This document shows, piece after piece, positions 32,630 through 44,137 of a stretch of DNA of 64,000 nt. The number at the start of each line of letters is the position of its first letter. Position 1 is the first letter of the stretch. The notes beneath the pieces were generated by a model. It was not told the origin of the DNA. It ran no database searches and saw only the letters and a program-made list of their open reading frames with translations. Source of the stretch: Capra hircus (taxonomy: Eukaryota; Chordata; Mammalia; Artiodactyla; Bovidae); contig NC_030817.1 of NCBI RefSeq assembly GCF_001704415.2, forward strand, positions 52,809,550-52,873,549, given 5' to 3'. The position numbers and the translations under genes are program-made.

Positions 32630-33099
32630 TCTCCCTCCCATTCCAGCTATCTTTAATATTCATATTCCCTTTAAATGACATTTTCCCTTTTGAATATTGT
32701 TCTAAATTATTTTTACTTTAACTTGGTTTCACTTGAAGCAAATTACTATGATTGTGGGAAAGGGGGTTGATTGAAAATTACAAGGTAATTTGTCTGCTCC
32801 TATTCTTCTGTAAAATGACTCTGAGTCCCTAAGTCTCTTGGAAGGTTTTGCAGATATACACAGTGGGTATTTAGTACTCATTTCTCACTATTCCTGACAA
32901 GGCGGTTGGAACCATCACCAGTGGGACTTGATTACTATGTTTCAATAGGAGCTTAATTTTCTACAAATTCCCCAGAGGTAAAAGATGAGGAGCCTAAAAT
33001 GCATTCATCTCAAATCCTTCCATTAATACAGCTGGAAACTTCCAAGAGACAGGAAGAGCCTTGTTTTTGTTTTTAAATGATTCTGATTTAATCTCTATC

Positions 33100-33230
33100 A
33101 TTCCAGTAGCCATGGAAGCTTCCTTGGAAGTTCTAACTGCATCTTAGTGGGTGCATGACTTTGGGGGAGGTCATTCAATCTCTCTGAGCTGCAACATTTT
33201 TTCTGTTCAGTGGATTCACAGCAAGTGAAT
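33100..33230 (+). mobile_element. MIR fragment, sense
   Basis: GTGGGTGCATGACTTTGGGG, AGGTCATTCAATCTCTCTGA and GCTGCAACATTTTTTCTGTT resemble the decayed MIR core. Confidence 0.5.
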
Positions 33231-33354
33231 GTTCCCATTGCTCCATCAAATCCTCCCACCTTCATGACCTGGGAGCTTTTCTACATGGGAAAAATGCATG
33301 TGGAAATGCTTTGTACAAAGGATAGAGATTCAAAAAGGTGGGGTTCTGTTAACA

Positions 33355-33705
33355 TAGGGGTCCCTAACCCCCAGGCTATGGACTAGTACCAGTCATGGCT
33401 TGTTAGGAACCGGGCTGCACAGCAGGAGGTGAGCGGCAGGCAAGTGAGCAGAGCTTCATCTGTATAAACAGCCACTCCCCAGCTCCCTATCCCTGGCATT
33501 GCCACTCAGCTCCACCTCCTGTCAGATCAGGGGCAGCAATAGATTCTCACAGGAGTGGAAACCCTACTGTGGTGAATTGCGCCTATGACGAATCTAGGCT
33601 GTGTGCACCTTATGCGAATCATCCCGAAACCATCCCCTCTCCTTCCATGGAAAAATTGTCTTTCACAAAATCAGTCCTTGGTGCCAAAAAGCTTGGGGAC
33701 TGCTG
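33355..33705. mobile_element. Non-autonomous DNA transposon remnant (probably hAT)
   Basis: The left end reads GGTCCCTAACCCCCAGGCTA and the right end reads AAAGCTTGGGGACTGCTG, an imperfect inverted pair. Internal landmarks are GTTAGGAACCGGGCTGCACA GCAGGAGGTGAGCGG and GGAAAAATTGTCTTTCACAA, a high-copy mammalian repeat that I recognise but cannot name securely. Possible 8-bp duplications TGTTAACA (33347-33354) and CGTTATCA (33706-33713) match at six of eight positions, as expected for an old hAT insertion. Confidence 0.7.
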
Positions 33706-33785
33706 CGTTATCACACACGTTATTGAGCATCTCTTAAGCATAGGAGGCATAAAGGAAAAAGTAGAGTTAAAATGAACTGAGTGCT

Positions 33786-34061
33786 GCTGCTGCTGCTAAG
33801 TCGCTTCAGTCGTGTCTGACTCTGTGCGACCCCATAGACGGCAGCCCACCAGGCTCCCCCATCCCTGGGATTCTCCAGGCAAGAACACTAGAGTGGGTTG
33901 CCATTTCCTTCTCCAAAGCATGAAACTGAAAAGTGAAAGTGAAGTCGCTCAGTCATGTCCAACTCTTAGCGACCCCATGGACTGCAGCCCACCAGGCTAC
34001 TCCATCCATGGGATTTTCCAGGCAAGAGTACTGGAGTGGGGTGCCATTGCCTTCTCTGGGG
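33786..34061 (-). mobile_element. Bov-A2 SINE, complete dimer, antisense, with target-site duplication
   Basis: Two antisense Bov-A units are joined by the linker GAAAAGTGAAAGTGAAGTCG at about 33928-33947. The antisense tail is the CTG repeat at the left end. A perfect 9-bp duplication CTGAGTGCT lies at 33777-33785 and 34062-34070. Low divergence suggests a fairly young insertion. Confidence 0.96.
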
Positions 34062-34070
34062 CTGAGTGCT

Positions 34071-34369
34071 AAAGAGTAGTATAAGCAAATGTGGTTCATG
34101 TCGGAACACCCAGCCTTCCTTGTATGTGGCTGCCAGTAAAGTCTTGAAAAAGGAGACAGGGCTAAGCAAAAAGAGAGATGGAACAGTCTGTGCAGTGAGA
34201 AAGGCATCGTTCTTTCATCACTCCACATTTGATGACAACTTTTTGTTGTTGTTGTTTAAAGAAACCGTCCTACTCCAGCTTGGCATAATGAATTTGTCTG
34301 AAACTTCCCCTGGCAGAATTTGCACAATGAGCACCTACTCTTGGATTTTTGCTGGGTTCACATAGAAGT
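34071..34369. other. Unassigned single-copy DNA
   Basis: A (TTG)4 tract lies near 34243-34256. The overlapping 99-codon plus-strand frame at 34066-34365 has no recognisable domain and starts at the edge of the SINE duplication. Confidence 0.5.
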
Positions 34370-34429
34370 GCTGGAAGAAGAAAGTAAACCAAAACAAGAG
34401 CTGAAAGAAGAAAATAAACCAAAACAAGA
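34370..34429. repeat. 30-bp tandem duplication, two copies
   Basis: Copies 34370-34399 and 34400-34429 differ at two positions (both G in copy 1, A in copy 2). The unit starts GCTGGAAGAAGAAAGTAAAC. Confidence 0.95.
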
Positions 34430-34799
34430 GATTTGAAAAATCTCTTCTCATTGTTTCACTAGGTATGTTTAGCCCCAATAAGATATGTAATTGTTACATC
34501 TTACTACAGATTTCCTTGACTTCTAAGGTAACGAAGTACCCATAAAACCTTCAAATTGTTTGTGTAGTATCTGCACTTTCTAACAAGGAAAAAGATTTAA
34601 ATGGCAGATTTTGAGCATCTCAGAAATTTTAAAATTCTCAAGGTATTTGTGTGAGATTGGTAAAGGCTTCTGTGAGGAAAGGAGAAAACTGCCTCGTAGA
34701 TGAACTTGCCCACCTGGGAGTTCCAAGTGCAAACAGCAGTAGGATTTGGGAGTCTTAACATTTTGCAGCAAGAAGCCCCAAATTTATTTGCCAGAGTGT

Positions 34800-35130
34800 A
34801 TCCAGGTTAATACATATATTTGGCCAAGTTACTGAGGGCCCTGCTAAATTCCCCAACGTTTTTCCAGTCAGTACACTTTTCAGATTTTGGGTGCTAATTT
34901 GTATCATTTGCAAAAACAACTGTGAAAGCTATTTGGTGCTTGCAATGCAATTATCACTAAAGAGGTTTGGGGGAATTCTCATTAAACTGAGTCCCAGATG
35001 TTTTTGCCCTTGTGATTTGTGTTGATCTGTTCTTTGTCGGTTCTAATTATCAATCAAGATGAATGAATTAGTCATCCACTTGGTGAAAAGCCTATTTACG
35101 CATATGATCAGGACCCAAGCTAAAAGAGCC
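34800..35130. promoter_or_regulatory. Candidate conserved non-coding block D
   Basis: Repeat-free DNA holds a motif cluster near 35040-35075 (TTCTAATTATCAATCAAGAT, then GAATGAATTAGTCATCC) with homeodomain-like and PBX-like cores. No coding potential was seen. The call is by texture. Confidence 0.35.
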
Positions 35131-35999
35131 TTCAGAGAAGTCTAACCTTGGAATGGACCATTTCTTCAGGCACAGACAGGCGGGCACAGCATTGCTCTAT
35201 CTTCCTCTGTCTCATTCATATGCTGGGGTTTTACATTTAATGTGTGGTGCATGTGAGTGTGCACAAAAATATGGACACACATACACTACATAAATACACT
35301 TCTGGAATGACTAGAGATCTATCTGTAACCACTTCCTCATCTAGCACAGTATTTTTGATTTGAAGACTTTCGTGTGGATAACATTTCCAAAGGGAAATCT
35401 CTAATTGCTGAGCTAGGGCAACCATGCCCTGGGAATTTGATTACAGTATTTTAGCATGTTTGTTTCCCTTGGAGTTGCCCACCCTGCTATTAACAGGGAC
35501 ACATACTATCCAGTGGGCACTCAGAATTCCTCACAGGAGATTAGGACACATTGTGAATATGCATTAAACCGCAGTCCCCTGCTCCTGCAGCCTGCTGTGC
35601 CTTGGCTGGCCCACTGGCAAGCGTCCTCAAAAGCAACGTTTGCAGTATCAGACTGGCATGATGCCGCCACACATGGAATATGTCTCTTTGTATAACTGTT
35701 TCAGTGCTCTTGGGAACAAACTGGCCGTCTAACAAAGATTCTTGAACTGGGAATTCAAATGGCTTTGGATAGGCAAGAAATGTCCATCTGGGAGGTGGAA
35801 GGAGGGGGAAAGAGTGCCATGCCCAGGTATAGTCATTTGTTAGCAAATTCCCATGCCTCCATTCATCAGTGTATAACATTACAAAGGGGAGAAGAACCTT
35901 TGTGTCTTTAGTAACAGCAGGTGACATCACCCATCCTGTCTAAAGGAAATGTAAATTAAAATTGTGTGTGTGTTGAAAAGGGAGAAATTAAACTGCTTC
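35131..35999. other. Unassigned single-copy DNA
   Basis: A minus-strand frame of 129 codons at 35541-35930 is the most prominent opening. It lacks recognisable domains and has no supporting splice context that I can see. No repeat was identified. Confidence 0.5.
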
Positions 36000-36082
36000 A
36001 TCCAAGATATATAATTCATAATGTTGTATAACCAGAAACTAACACAACATTGTAAAGCAATTATATTCCAATAAGAAAAGAC
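36000..36082 (+). mobile_element. L1 3' tail, sense
   Basis: ATATATAATTCATAATGTTG, CAGAAACTAACACAACATTG and GTAAAGCAATTATATTCCAA followed by TAAGAAAAG is the end of the ruminant L1 3' UTR. Only about 80 bp remains. Confidence 0.8.
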
Positions 36083-36514
36083 AAATGATAAGCCTTTTCA
36101 CTGAGTTTGAATCTGTTGTGTACATATTTTATATACATATTAAAAGATTGTTTAAGAAAAGGCCCATTCTCCAATTATGTAGGAGAGTTAACAAAAAAAG
36201 TATTATTAATGTACACTGAGAAATTTTTTAAATCACTGTTTCTAACATTTGGGAGATAACTGGGGGAATCTTGAAATCACACAAGCATGTCCTTGGTAGA
36301 CTGGTTGGATGTTAATTTACCTTCAGGAATGAATGAAGCAGGCTGTACTTTTGCATGAGGGTTGTGTATTATGTAAAAAACTTTAATTCTTTTTTTTTTT
36401 TTAATCAGCTGAGGGGTATATCCTTTCCCTTGAATCAATAAGAGTCCTTGAGACTGTCACAAAACAATGTCCCTTGAAAAAGGGAAGGAAACTTTGACAA
36501 TGATCAACAAAAGC
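36083..36514. other. Unassigned DNA
   Basis: A T-run lies at about 36390-36403. No other feature was recognised. Confidence 0.5.
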
Positions 36515-36720
36515 TCTGAAAAGGTGTATAACCTTTGACCCAGTTATTCTCCTTCTGGGAACACAGCATAAAGAAACATAATACCTAAAAATGTCTATGC
36601 ACAGAGGTGTTACTTACAGCATTTGTAATAACAGGGAAAACTGAAAATGAATTTCTTTACTTTGACTCTTTCTGGTTAAGTAAATATTGTTTATCCAGTG
36701 AATTATTCATTCATTAAATA
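36515..36720 (+). mobile_element. Old L1M 3' region fragment
   Basis: TGTATAACCTTTGACCCAGT, TTCTCCTTCTGGGAACACAG and GTGTTACTTACAGCATTTGT with AATAACAGGGAAAACTG match the end of ORF2 and the start of the 3' UTR in old L1 elements. Confidence 0.65.
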
Positions 36721-36915
36721 TATTTGTAAATATATTAAACACATTTATACACTTCTATTTGTAAATATATGTATAAGTATAGATTTATATAATAGTGCTA
36801 TATATAGTATCAATCATTAGTGTGTGCTAATTATTATATTGTATAAATATAACATAGTTGTATTAAATATATTCACAAATTTATATTAATAAGAGGAAAT
36901 ATATATACTACAATG
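36715..36915. repeat. AT-rich low-complexity tract
   Basis: About 200 bp is almost entirely A and T, with repeated TATTTGTAAATATAT-like units (near 36720 and 36758). It may have expanded from the tail of the adjacent L1. Confidence 0.85.
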
Positions 36916-37892
36916 TTAAATTAAAATTACATAAGATATGTAATGTCTACTAAATTAGAGGAAAAACACTGCAAATCAGTGTACCAAAATGTTAACAGTA
37001 TTTCGCTCTAAGTGTCAAATTTCTCTAAGTGAAAATTTCCCCACTTCTTTCTACTTTTCTATATTTTCCAAATAACCTATACCCAAAGAGTGGTGATTAC
37101 AATAGAGAAATAAAGTTTTGTTTTGCAATTAAATGGGCAAGCACATTTTCCAGTAATGCCAAAGGCAGTCAGCAGACAGATAGGAGAAGTTCTGTTTATT
37201 ATTTGTTATATTAGTCATATCCGTTTCAGGGCTAGGATTGGCTCTGGGTGTGCTGGCAGCTCAGGAAAATAATGCTTCCATTTCTACCTCTGAATTAATT
37301 TTCTCCAAGGAAGGAATCCAACTTGAGTCAAAATTCTCAGGGAGGTACCCACAGGTACGCATCTGAGCTGGGAACATAAGACCTTTATTTGCCTGTCATT
37401 ACAGAGCTCCAATTGCCTGTGGATGAGAAGAGTCCTTCAGAGGAATATTTGGGACCAAGTGAGCTGAAATGTTGAAGTGAAGTCTTTGGAGTTCAGCAAA
37501 GAAGAGGCCAGAATCCCCAGGAGGTCCTGAAATGACAAGACAAGATGATGCCTATCTTGTCCCAGTGCCAGCGAGGCCCCAAGGGAGGGAGCCTGGGGTG
37601 GGGGCTTGGCTAAGATGCAGCTTTTGTCAGACCTAAAACCTGTACCTGAGAAGTCAAATGCATTTATGTCTCTTGCATTTCTTTAGTCCATTTGCTTTTG
37701 GTTTTCCCTTGGCATCTGATAACTGTTTTTAAGGCCAGTCTGTCTTGAGATGGTGCCTGTGCTGTAACCAGAGGGTATGCGCCTACAGCAGCCAAGTGAG
37801 CTTAGTCCCAGCCATCCTTTTGGGGGATGCCAACTGGATGCTTTTTACATCATGTGGCTAAGGACCCAAAGAACCTTTTTTAAAAAGGCTTT
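36916..37892. other. Unassigned single-copy DNA
   Basis: AT-rich to 37200, then near-average composition. No repeat family, RNA gene or exon was recognised. Confidence 0.45.
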
Positions 37893-37984
37893 GCTGCTGC
37901 TACTGCTAAGTCGCTTCGGTCGTGTCTGACTCTGAGCCACCCTATGGACAGCAGCCCACCAGGCTCCCCTGTCCACAGGGTTCT
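37893..37984 (-). mobile_element. Bov-A2 SINE fragment, antisense, with target-site duplication
   Basis: The plus strand starts with GCTGCTGCTACTGCTAAGTC and ends CTCCCCTGTCCACAGGGTTC. A perfect 9-bp duplication AAAGGCTTT lies at 37884-37892 and 37985-37993. It is a 92-bp severely 5'-truncated insertion. Confidence 0.93.
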
Positions 37985-37993
37985 AAAGGCTTT

Positions 37994-38999
37994 AGGTTAT
38001 TAATTCACAGTTAAAATTCATATGGCCATATTTTGCTAGAAGAAAGAAAGTGTATTCTTCACTCAAAGTTCAAATTTCAACTCAAGTTTGGGTCGAACTT
38101 GTAGAAGCACCTCTATAGCTTCTTGATGGAAGCATCCTGAAGATAACATGTGGAGGGGGACCAATCCTTGGCCCACCATCCACTATGTCATTTGCTTTAA
38201 CAGCTCCTCTTTGTTTAATCATGGCCTCTTCATTCCAGCCACTGCCTTACAGCCTCTTGTGGCACAATTAGCTCTCTCCGTCTTACTGCTTGTCACCTTG
38301 TTGTCAGAGTAACAGAGGTTGGACACAAGCTCAAAATACAAGAGATCATCAACCCACTCTGATCAACAGTCAAATCTGTCCTTCTCAACCCTCTACTCAA
38401 ATAAAGAGACTGACTGAATAAGAAAATACATTAAGACAATATTAAAAATGGTGTTGGCAGGGGGTGAGATGGGTGATTTAAAATTTTCAGAAACTTTTTT
38501 GGAATAAGACTGGCAATAATAATGAAAATTTTTAATTTTGTATGAAACTGTTCACAATAAAAGCAAAATCTATGCTGTCTCTGTTGAACAAGTTTTACTT
38601 CTAGATTTTAAAAGTAACCCAGAATTCAAATGCAAAGAAAAAATAACTTTAAAAATATATAGTGACTATAGTTCACCAACTGCTGCGTTTCCTACTATAA
38701 ATCACAGCTCATGTTAAATCCTTAACTTAGTGTTACATAAGAGGTGAGAGTTAATTTAGGAAGCAATTGTGATGGGAGCATCTTAGAGCAACAATGACCA
38801 TGGGACAATTAGTCTTCAGTTTGTAATTGAGAGTAACTCCCATAGGACTAACTCACTGATGAATTTCAAATAAATGGACTTCAAAATTAAAAGGAAAAAT
38901 GGCTAATTATAAGCTAAGGGAGAGAGGAAGGTGGAGAAAGAAAGGTTCAAACTATAGGATTCAACTAGTGATGCCTTGAAATCTGGGATCACCAGGAGG
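37994..38999. other. Unassigned single-copy DNA
   Basis: Part of 38400-38560 (CAATATTAAAAATGGTGTTG, GAAACTTTTTTGGAATAAGA) has the feel of an old retroposon 3' end but was not assigned. No gene was seen. Confidence 0.4.
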
Positions 39000-40140
39000 A
39001 TGTGTAATCACATACAGCTGGGAGAGCTACCAACAGAATCGGAATGAGGGAAAAAGGCCAGTGCAAGACTGACAGAATACACATCACTGCTTACCGATCA
39101 TGGAATAGGCTCTGGTCCAAAAATGAATATGGACCAGGTGTTATGGGTGCCACCAATCCAAATATGGACATGGCAAGGATCAAAGAGAGACGTCAGCTTG
39201 TCCCATCTGGAGTTGAGAATGCAGTGTATTGCTATGAGATGGGCCAGTGGGGAAATCAGCCTCCTGCAGCAGCCAACCCACTGCTAGGCTGTCGAAGCTC
39301 TGAAGTTCTCCAACCAGCAGCATTCAGAATGAAGATGCACAGACTACGTGCAGACAGCCTTGGCACAAGCTTCTGGCAGCTGCTCTTCTAGAAGCTGATA
39401 CAAGGCACAAACTCCCAGTTCTTCCCTCTATGTCTCAACATTTTATAGGGTTGGGAAAGCTGCTCTTGCCCCTGACTCAATAGAAGATAGGAGAGAGCAT
39501 TTCCTGTTCTCCAAACCAAGCTCAAGAATAAAGATCTTACTGCTCCTTCTTCTGCCCTCCTCAGCTGGAGAGTTTCTCCAGTGGTTACAGCCATTGATGA
39601 CCTTATTAAGAAAAACTTGGACATCCCGTTCACCCTTGAAGTGCCCACCAGTCAGATGGGGTGCAGGACCCAGCTAAGCTGGGCATCCATAGAAACAACA
39701 ACCAGAGCTCCAGAAACTATGTCATGGAGGCAGTCTCCTTCTTGATTTTGGTAAATCCAAATGAACATCTGCTCTCCAGCCAAGAATCTCACCTTGCTCA
39801 GGGATATCCACTACCCTACTCCTAGAAGAAAATATTCATCCTAGCCTGGGGATCTCTAAAGAACTATGCTCAGCTTTAGTGTCCCAGCCTGCTGTGGCTA
39901 TTTTGCTCCTAGTAATAGAGCTGCTGTTTCTCTGGGGGGAGGTTTACCACTTGTTCCCAGACAGTGATGGGCATGTGACTCAGTCCTGCCAGGGTTCCCC
40001 ATCCCCTCAGCCACCATGACTGTTTCAGGGCTATGTACATAATCCAAGCAATAACTGATATTCTTCAAGAGACTTTTTAATATGGACCTTGGGAAAGAGA
40101 AGGGGTCTCCTTTGTTGGGTTATGAGATGAAAGACTGGGT
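39000..40140. other. Unassigned block, possible eroded retrocopy or old repeat
   Basis: GC content rises and several frames stay open for 60-115 codons, including a plus-strand frame at 39044-39391 and a minus-strand one at 39388-39648. None matches a protein that I recognise. Around 39940-40010 (TTGTTCCCAGACAGTGATGG, GGCATGTGACTCAGTCCTGC) the sequence resembles an old dispersed mammalian element. It may be a decayed processed pseudogene, an ancient transposon or neither. Confidence 0.35.
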
Positions 40141-40152
40141 AAGCCAAGACCT

Positions 40153-40374
40153 AGGACTTCCCAGGGGCTCAGTGGTAAAGAATCAGTCTGCCAATGCAGG
40201 AGAGGTTAGAGATGTGGGTTCAATCTGGGGCTGGGAAGATCTCTTGGAGGAGGGCATGGCAACCTGCTCCAGTATTCTTGTCTGAAAGATCCCATGGACG
40301 GAGGAGCCTGGCAGGCTATCCTCCATGAGGTCACGAGGAGTTGGACACAACTTAGCAATTGCGCACACACACAC
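40153..40374 (+). mobile_element. Bov-tA SINE with target-site duplication
   Basis: AGGACTTCCCAGGGGCTCAG head, the body GGAAGATCTCTTGGAGGAGG through GTTGGACACAACTTAGCAAT, and a CA-repeat tail. A 12-bp duplication with one change (AAGCCAAGACCT at 40141-40152, AAGCTAAGACCT at 40375-40386) bounds it. Confidence 0.95.
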
Positions 40375-40386
40375 AAGCTAAGACCT

Positions 40387-40685
40387 GAAGGGAGTCATTT
40401 TTTTATCTCATTCCGAGGGAACTGATAGTAAAGCCAACCCAGAAGAATCAAAAGAGAGACAAAACCCTGACAGCATCATTGAGATTCAAGATACACCCAG
40501 GCCTGAAGTCAGTACACCTCTTTACTTCCCAGCTACTCCAGCCAATACATTGCCATTTGCCTCAAGCTACTTTGGGTTGAGTTTCTGTCACTTGTATCAT
40601 CGAGAATCTAGGCTACAGCAAAGGGAGAAAGGGAGCCATGCCAAATTTTGTATCAGGTACAATCTGTATAGTTATATATGGAGTC
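40387..40685. other. Probable old dispersed repeat tail
   Basis: GCCAATACATTGCCATTTGC, then GGTTGAGTTTCTGTCACTTG resembles the 3' end of an ancient mammalian repeat. It could be the continuation of the element suggested at 39940-40140, split by the SINE. The family is not named with confidence. Confidence 0.4.
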
Positions 40686-40689
40686 ATAT

Positions 40690-41674
40690 ATACCTGCCTC
40701 CTCAGAAACCTGTATGCAGGTCAAGAAGCAACAGTTAGAACCGGACATGGAACAATGAATTGGTTCCAAATTGGGAAAGGAATACGTCAAGGGCTATATA
40801 TTTTCACCCTGCTTATTTAAATTACATGCAGAGTACATCATGGAAAATGCCAGACTGGATGAAGCTCAAGCTGGAATCAAGATTGCCAGGAGAAATATCA
40901 ATAATCTCAGATTTGCAAATGATACCACCCTTATGGCAGAAAGTGAAGAGGAACTAAAGAGCCTCTTGATGAAGGTGAAAGATGAGCAAAAAAGCTAGCT
41001 TAAAACTAAACATTCAAAACACTAAGATCATGGCATCTAGTCCCATCACTTCATGGCAAATAGATGGGAAAACAATGAAAACAGTGACAGACTTTATCTT
41101 CTTGGGCTCCAAAATCACTGTGGACAGTGACTATTGCCATGAAATTAAAAGATGCTTACTCCTTGGAAGAAAAGCTCTGACAAACCTAGATAGCATATTA
41201 AAAGGCAGAGACATTACGTTGCCTATAAAGGCCTATATAGTCAAAACTATGGTTTTTCCAGTGGTCATATATGGATGTGAGAGTTGGACCATAAAGAAGG
41301 CTGAGCGCTGAAGAATTGATGCTTTTGAACTTGGTGTTGGAGAAGTCTCCTGAGAGTCCCGTGAACTGCAAGATCAAATCCTAAAGGAAATCAACCTTGA
41401 ATATTCATTTGAAGGACTGATGCTGAACCTGAAGCTCCAATACTTTGGCCACCTGATTTGAAGAGCAGAATCATGGGAAAAGCCCCGGATGCTGGGAAAG
41501 ACTGAGGGCAGGAGGAGACAGGGGACGACAGAAGATGAGATAGTTGGATGGTATCACTGACTAAATGGACATGAATTTGAGCAAGCTCTGGGAGATAGTG
41601 AAGGACAAGGAAGCCTGGCATGCTGCAGTTCATGGGGTCACAAAGAGCTGGACACGACTGAGTGACTGAACAAC
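40690..41674 (+). mobile_element. BovB 3' region, sense, decayed
   Basis: The segment matches the BovB reverse transcriptase C-terminal half and tail, ending in GACTGAGTGACTGAAC. Frameshifts split the frame into pieces (40771-40998 and 40982-41311). The catalytic motif reads FAND near 40910-40922 in place of YADD, so one of the two catalytic aspartates is lost. It is older than the copy at 22393-24535, judging by many more substitutions. Confidence 0.93.
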
Positions 41675-41744
41675 ATATAAGGTCATGTATTCCTTTAGAG
41701 GTGCATGTAGGTTGGAGAAGGGGAATAATGAAGGTCCTTAACCA

Positions 41745-42235
41745 AACTTTTTGTTCTGTTAAATGATTCTTCTGATAGATGGTATGTTCCTTGAGAGCAG
41801 ACACTACATTTACCTTATTTCTTGATTTTTACTTAATATTGGAACATAGTTGACTAACAAATGTTTTGTTAATTTCCAGTGTACAGCAGAGTGATTCAGT
41901 TCTACATGTATCTATTCTTTTTCAAGTTCTTTCCCCTGTTAGCATTATTACAGAATATTGAGGAGAATTCCCTGTAGCTTTATTCTATATAGAGCAGTGT
42001 GCACATGTCAGCCCCAAGATCCCAATCTATCCCTCCTCCCCACCCTGCCCTCCTGGTAACCACAAGTTCTTCTCTAACTCTGTGAGTCTATTTTCTAAAT
42101 GAGTTCATCTGTATCATTTTTTTGAGATTCTGCATATAAGTGATATCATATATGTCGGTCTGACTCACTTCACTTAGTATCATAATTATCACATTTATCT
42201 TATATATCTTAGTTTCCCCAGAACCGAGAAGATGT
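41745..42235 (+). mobile_element. L2 fragment, sense, split by an antisense L1
   Basis: GGTATGTTCCTTGAGAGCAG and ACACTACATTTACCTTAT before the L1, and ATATCTTAGTTTCCCCAGAA after it, are continuous parts of the L2 3' end. Confidence 0.65.
41819..42190 (-). mobile_element. L1 3' region, antisense, with target-site duplication
   Basis: The plus strand shows ATTGGAACATAGTTGACTAA, GTACAGCAGAGTGATTCAGT, TTACAGAATATTGAGGAGAA, CCTGGTAACCACAAGTTCTT and the CACTTCACTTAGTATCATAA end. Duplications ACATTTACCTTAT (41806-41818) and ACATTTATCTTAT (42191-42203) differ by one base. Confidence 0.93.
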
Positions 42236-43049
42236 GCAAAAAATCTGGCTGAGTTGATTTTTTCATTTCTAACAGAAGAAATATTACCTCACTTCTAACA
42301 GAAGAAATAATAATGAAGCAATTAGCTATCATAAATTTATTTATTTTTGCTGAGTTTTCTCTATGTGAGGGCAATCCAAAGTTTTGGGATGTGTCCTCTA
42401 AAGAAAACCCTGGGGAAAGGACTTGAGTGCAGGGAGTCTGAGAGGAGAGGCAGGGAATAGAGAAGACAGTGGGTGTGTCCATGTCCTGAACTGGTGAGGC
42501 AACTGGGCTCCATGCCCCCGGAGAGGCTCAGAGGTACATACAAGAACACGTCAGAGATGCACCATCTGAAATGGGAGGCTGAGACATTTACCCCCTGACA
42601 GGTGACCCACACTAACAGAGAGGAACCTTCCAGAGTGCTAACCTCTGATCCCCTAACACACATGTGCACACACTTTGGATTGCACTTGGGTGTGACTGAG
42701 TGGCCTTCTGCTCATTCAAGAACACTGAGCAGAAACTCTACAGAGCCTTCAGTGGTGTATGAAACAGTCTGTCACAGTTGTGCTGAAACCAGACAGACCA
42801 AGGGACATGGGATGGTGAACAAGCATCAGCTGCCGGTGGTTAATATTCCTAACAGCATTTGGAGCACGGAAGCCTAGAAAGCTACATGGTGTAACTGCTG
42901 ATATTCTTGGAAGAACTTGTTAGAATATTTCATGGCCTTATAAAGGTCATATGTAATGTCTTCCTGGTCTGGTACAGGTTCCACAGGAAGTCTTGGGAGG
43001 TGTCAGTGGGCCATGGCAAAATGAAAATTGCCTTTTTTCAACTGTTCAA
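42236..43049. other. Unassigned single-copy DNA
   Basis: A 17-bp direct repeat (42267-42283 and 42293-42309, period 26) lies at the start. Minus-strand frames of 95 and 102 codons overlap across 42195-42669 without recognisable domains. Confidence 0.5.
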
Positions 43050-43175
43050 GTAATGCTGGACCATGAACATCATGAAGGCAGGAGCTCTGTCAGTTTTGGC
43101 TCACTGGTGTATCTCTTTGTAGAGCATGGTTCCTAGTATATACCACACATTGAATAAATATTGCTCAGTATATTA
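43050..43175 (+). mobile_element. L2 3' end, sense
   Basis: ATCATGAAGGCAGGAGCTCT, TGTATCTCTTTGTAGAGCAT and TTGAATAAATATTGCTCAGT match the L2 3' end order. Confidence 0.7.
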
Positions 43176-43599
43176 AACAATAATAAAATCTTTTAAAGGA
43201 GTATTGCCTAGGGATCATGTATTATCTCTAAGAGACTTTGGGTTAGCTGGTCATTTATGCTACATTATCGTCTTGGGGTGAGCTTTATAAACATTATTCA
43301 CCATTTGAGTTAGGTCATAAGTGCCACAGAGTTCAAAAAAAGAATATAGTAAGTTACTAGGCAGCAGGAAAGTAGGATTGGGTGGGCCTTTAAAAAAGCA
43401 CTGATGTAGACAAGTAGATGGGAATGTGGGAGTTTTCAAAGGAAATTTGTCAATCAGAGATAACACACAGTGGCAAGTCTCTCTTCAAGATAAGTGGAGC
43501 CCACTGAGAAGAAAATTTGGGAGAAAAATTGCTGGAAACGTCTTTCCTCTACTTTCCATATTTGTGAAAATCCTTTTTAATCCCAGAGAGAAGCAACAA

Positions 43600-44135
43600 A
43601 GGAATAAAATATTCATTCATTTATCTGATCAATGAATACTTGAGTTCTACCATTTACTAGGCAGTGTGCTTCTGGGGATGAAGCAATGAGTAAGATAGAC
43701 ACAATCCCTGTCCTCAGGGGACTTACAATCTGGTACAAAGATTGTGTAAAAAGTATATAATAATAAATTATCATGGCAGCTGTAAAGGCTATTATAGGAG
43801 TCTATAAAAAAGGTATAAGGGGAATCTTCATTTTAAATGGAGGTTCAGGGAAGGTCTCTGAACAAGAGACATATTCAGTGACATCCAAAACATCAATAGG
43901 AATGAGCTGGGCCACAGGGCAGGAGATTCAATATTAAGAAGCAGCATCTGCAAAGACCGTGAGGAGAGAAGGACTTGCCAAGTTCAATGAACTAAAGAAA
44001 GGCAAGTGAGTCTGGAACCAAGTGAATGAAAAAGTGAGGAAGATAAAATCAAAAAAGGGATGGAGGCCAGGAGAGTGAGTGAGTGGCCTTGGAGCCCACC
44101 CTGCAGAATTCAGATTGGTTTTCTGTCATGGACTG
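43600..44135 (+). mobile_element. Probable ancient CR1/L2-type repeat
   Basis: GGGGATGAAGCAATGAGTAA, CAATCCCTGTCCTCAGGGGA CTTACAATC, GGAAGGTCTCTGAACAAGAG and GCATCTGCAAAGACCGTGAG belong to a common mammalian ancient repeat that I recognise by its 'lost cargo of quantitative-sounding' consensus blocks but cannot assign to a subfamily. Boundaries are approximate. Confidence 0.4.
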
Positions 44136-44137
44136 CG

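Noticed and set aside
35541..35930. Minus-strand open frame of 129 codons
   Set aside because: No motif, membrane pattern or family resemblance could be seen. The length is within what chance allows in 64 kb read in six frames.
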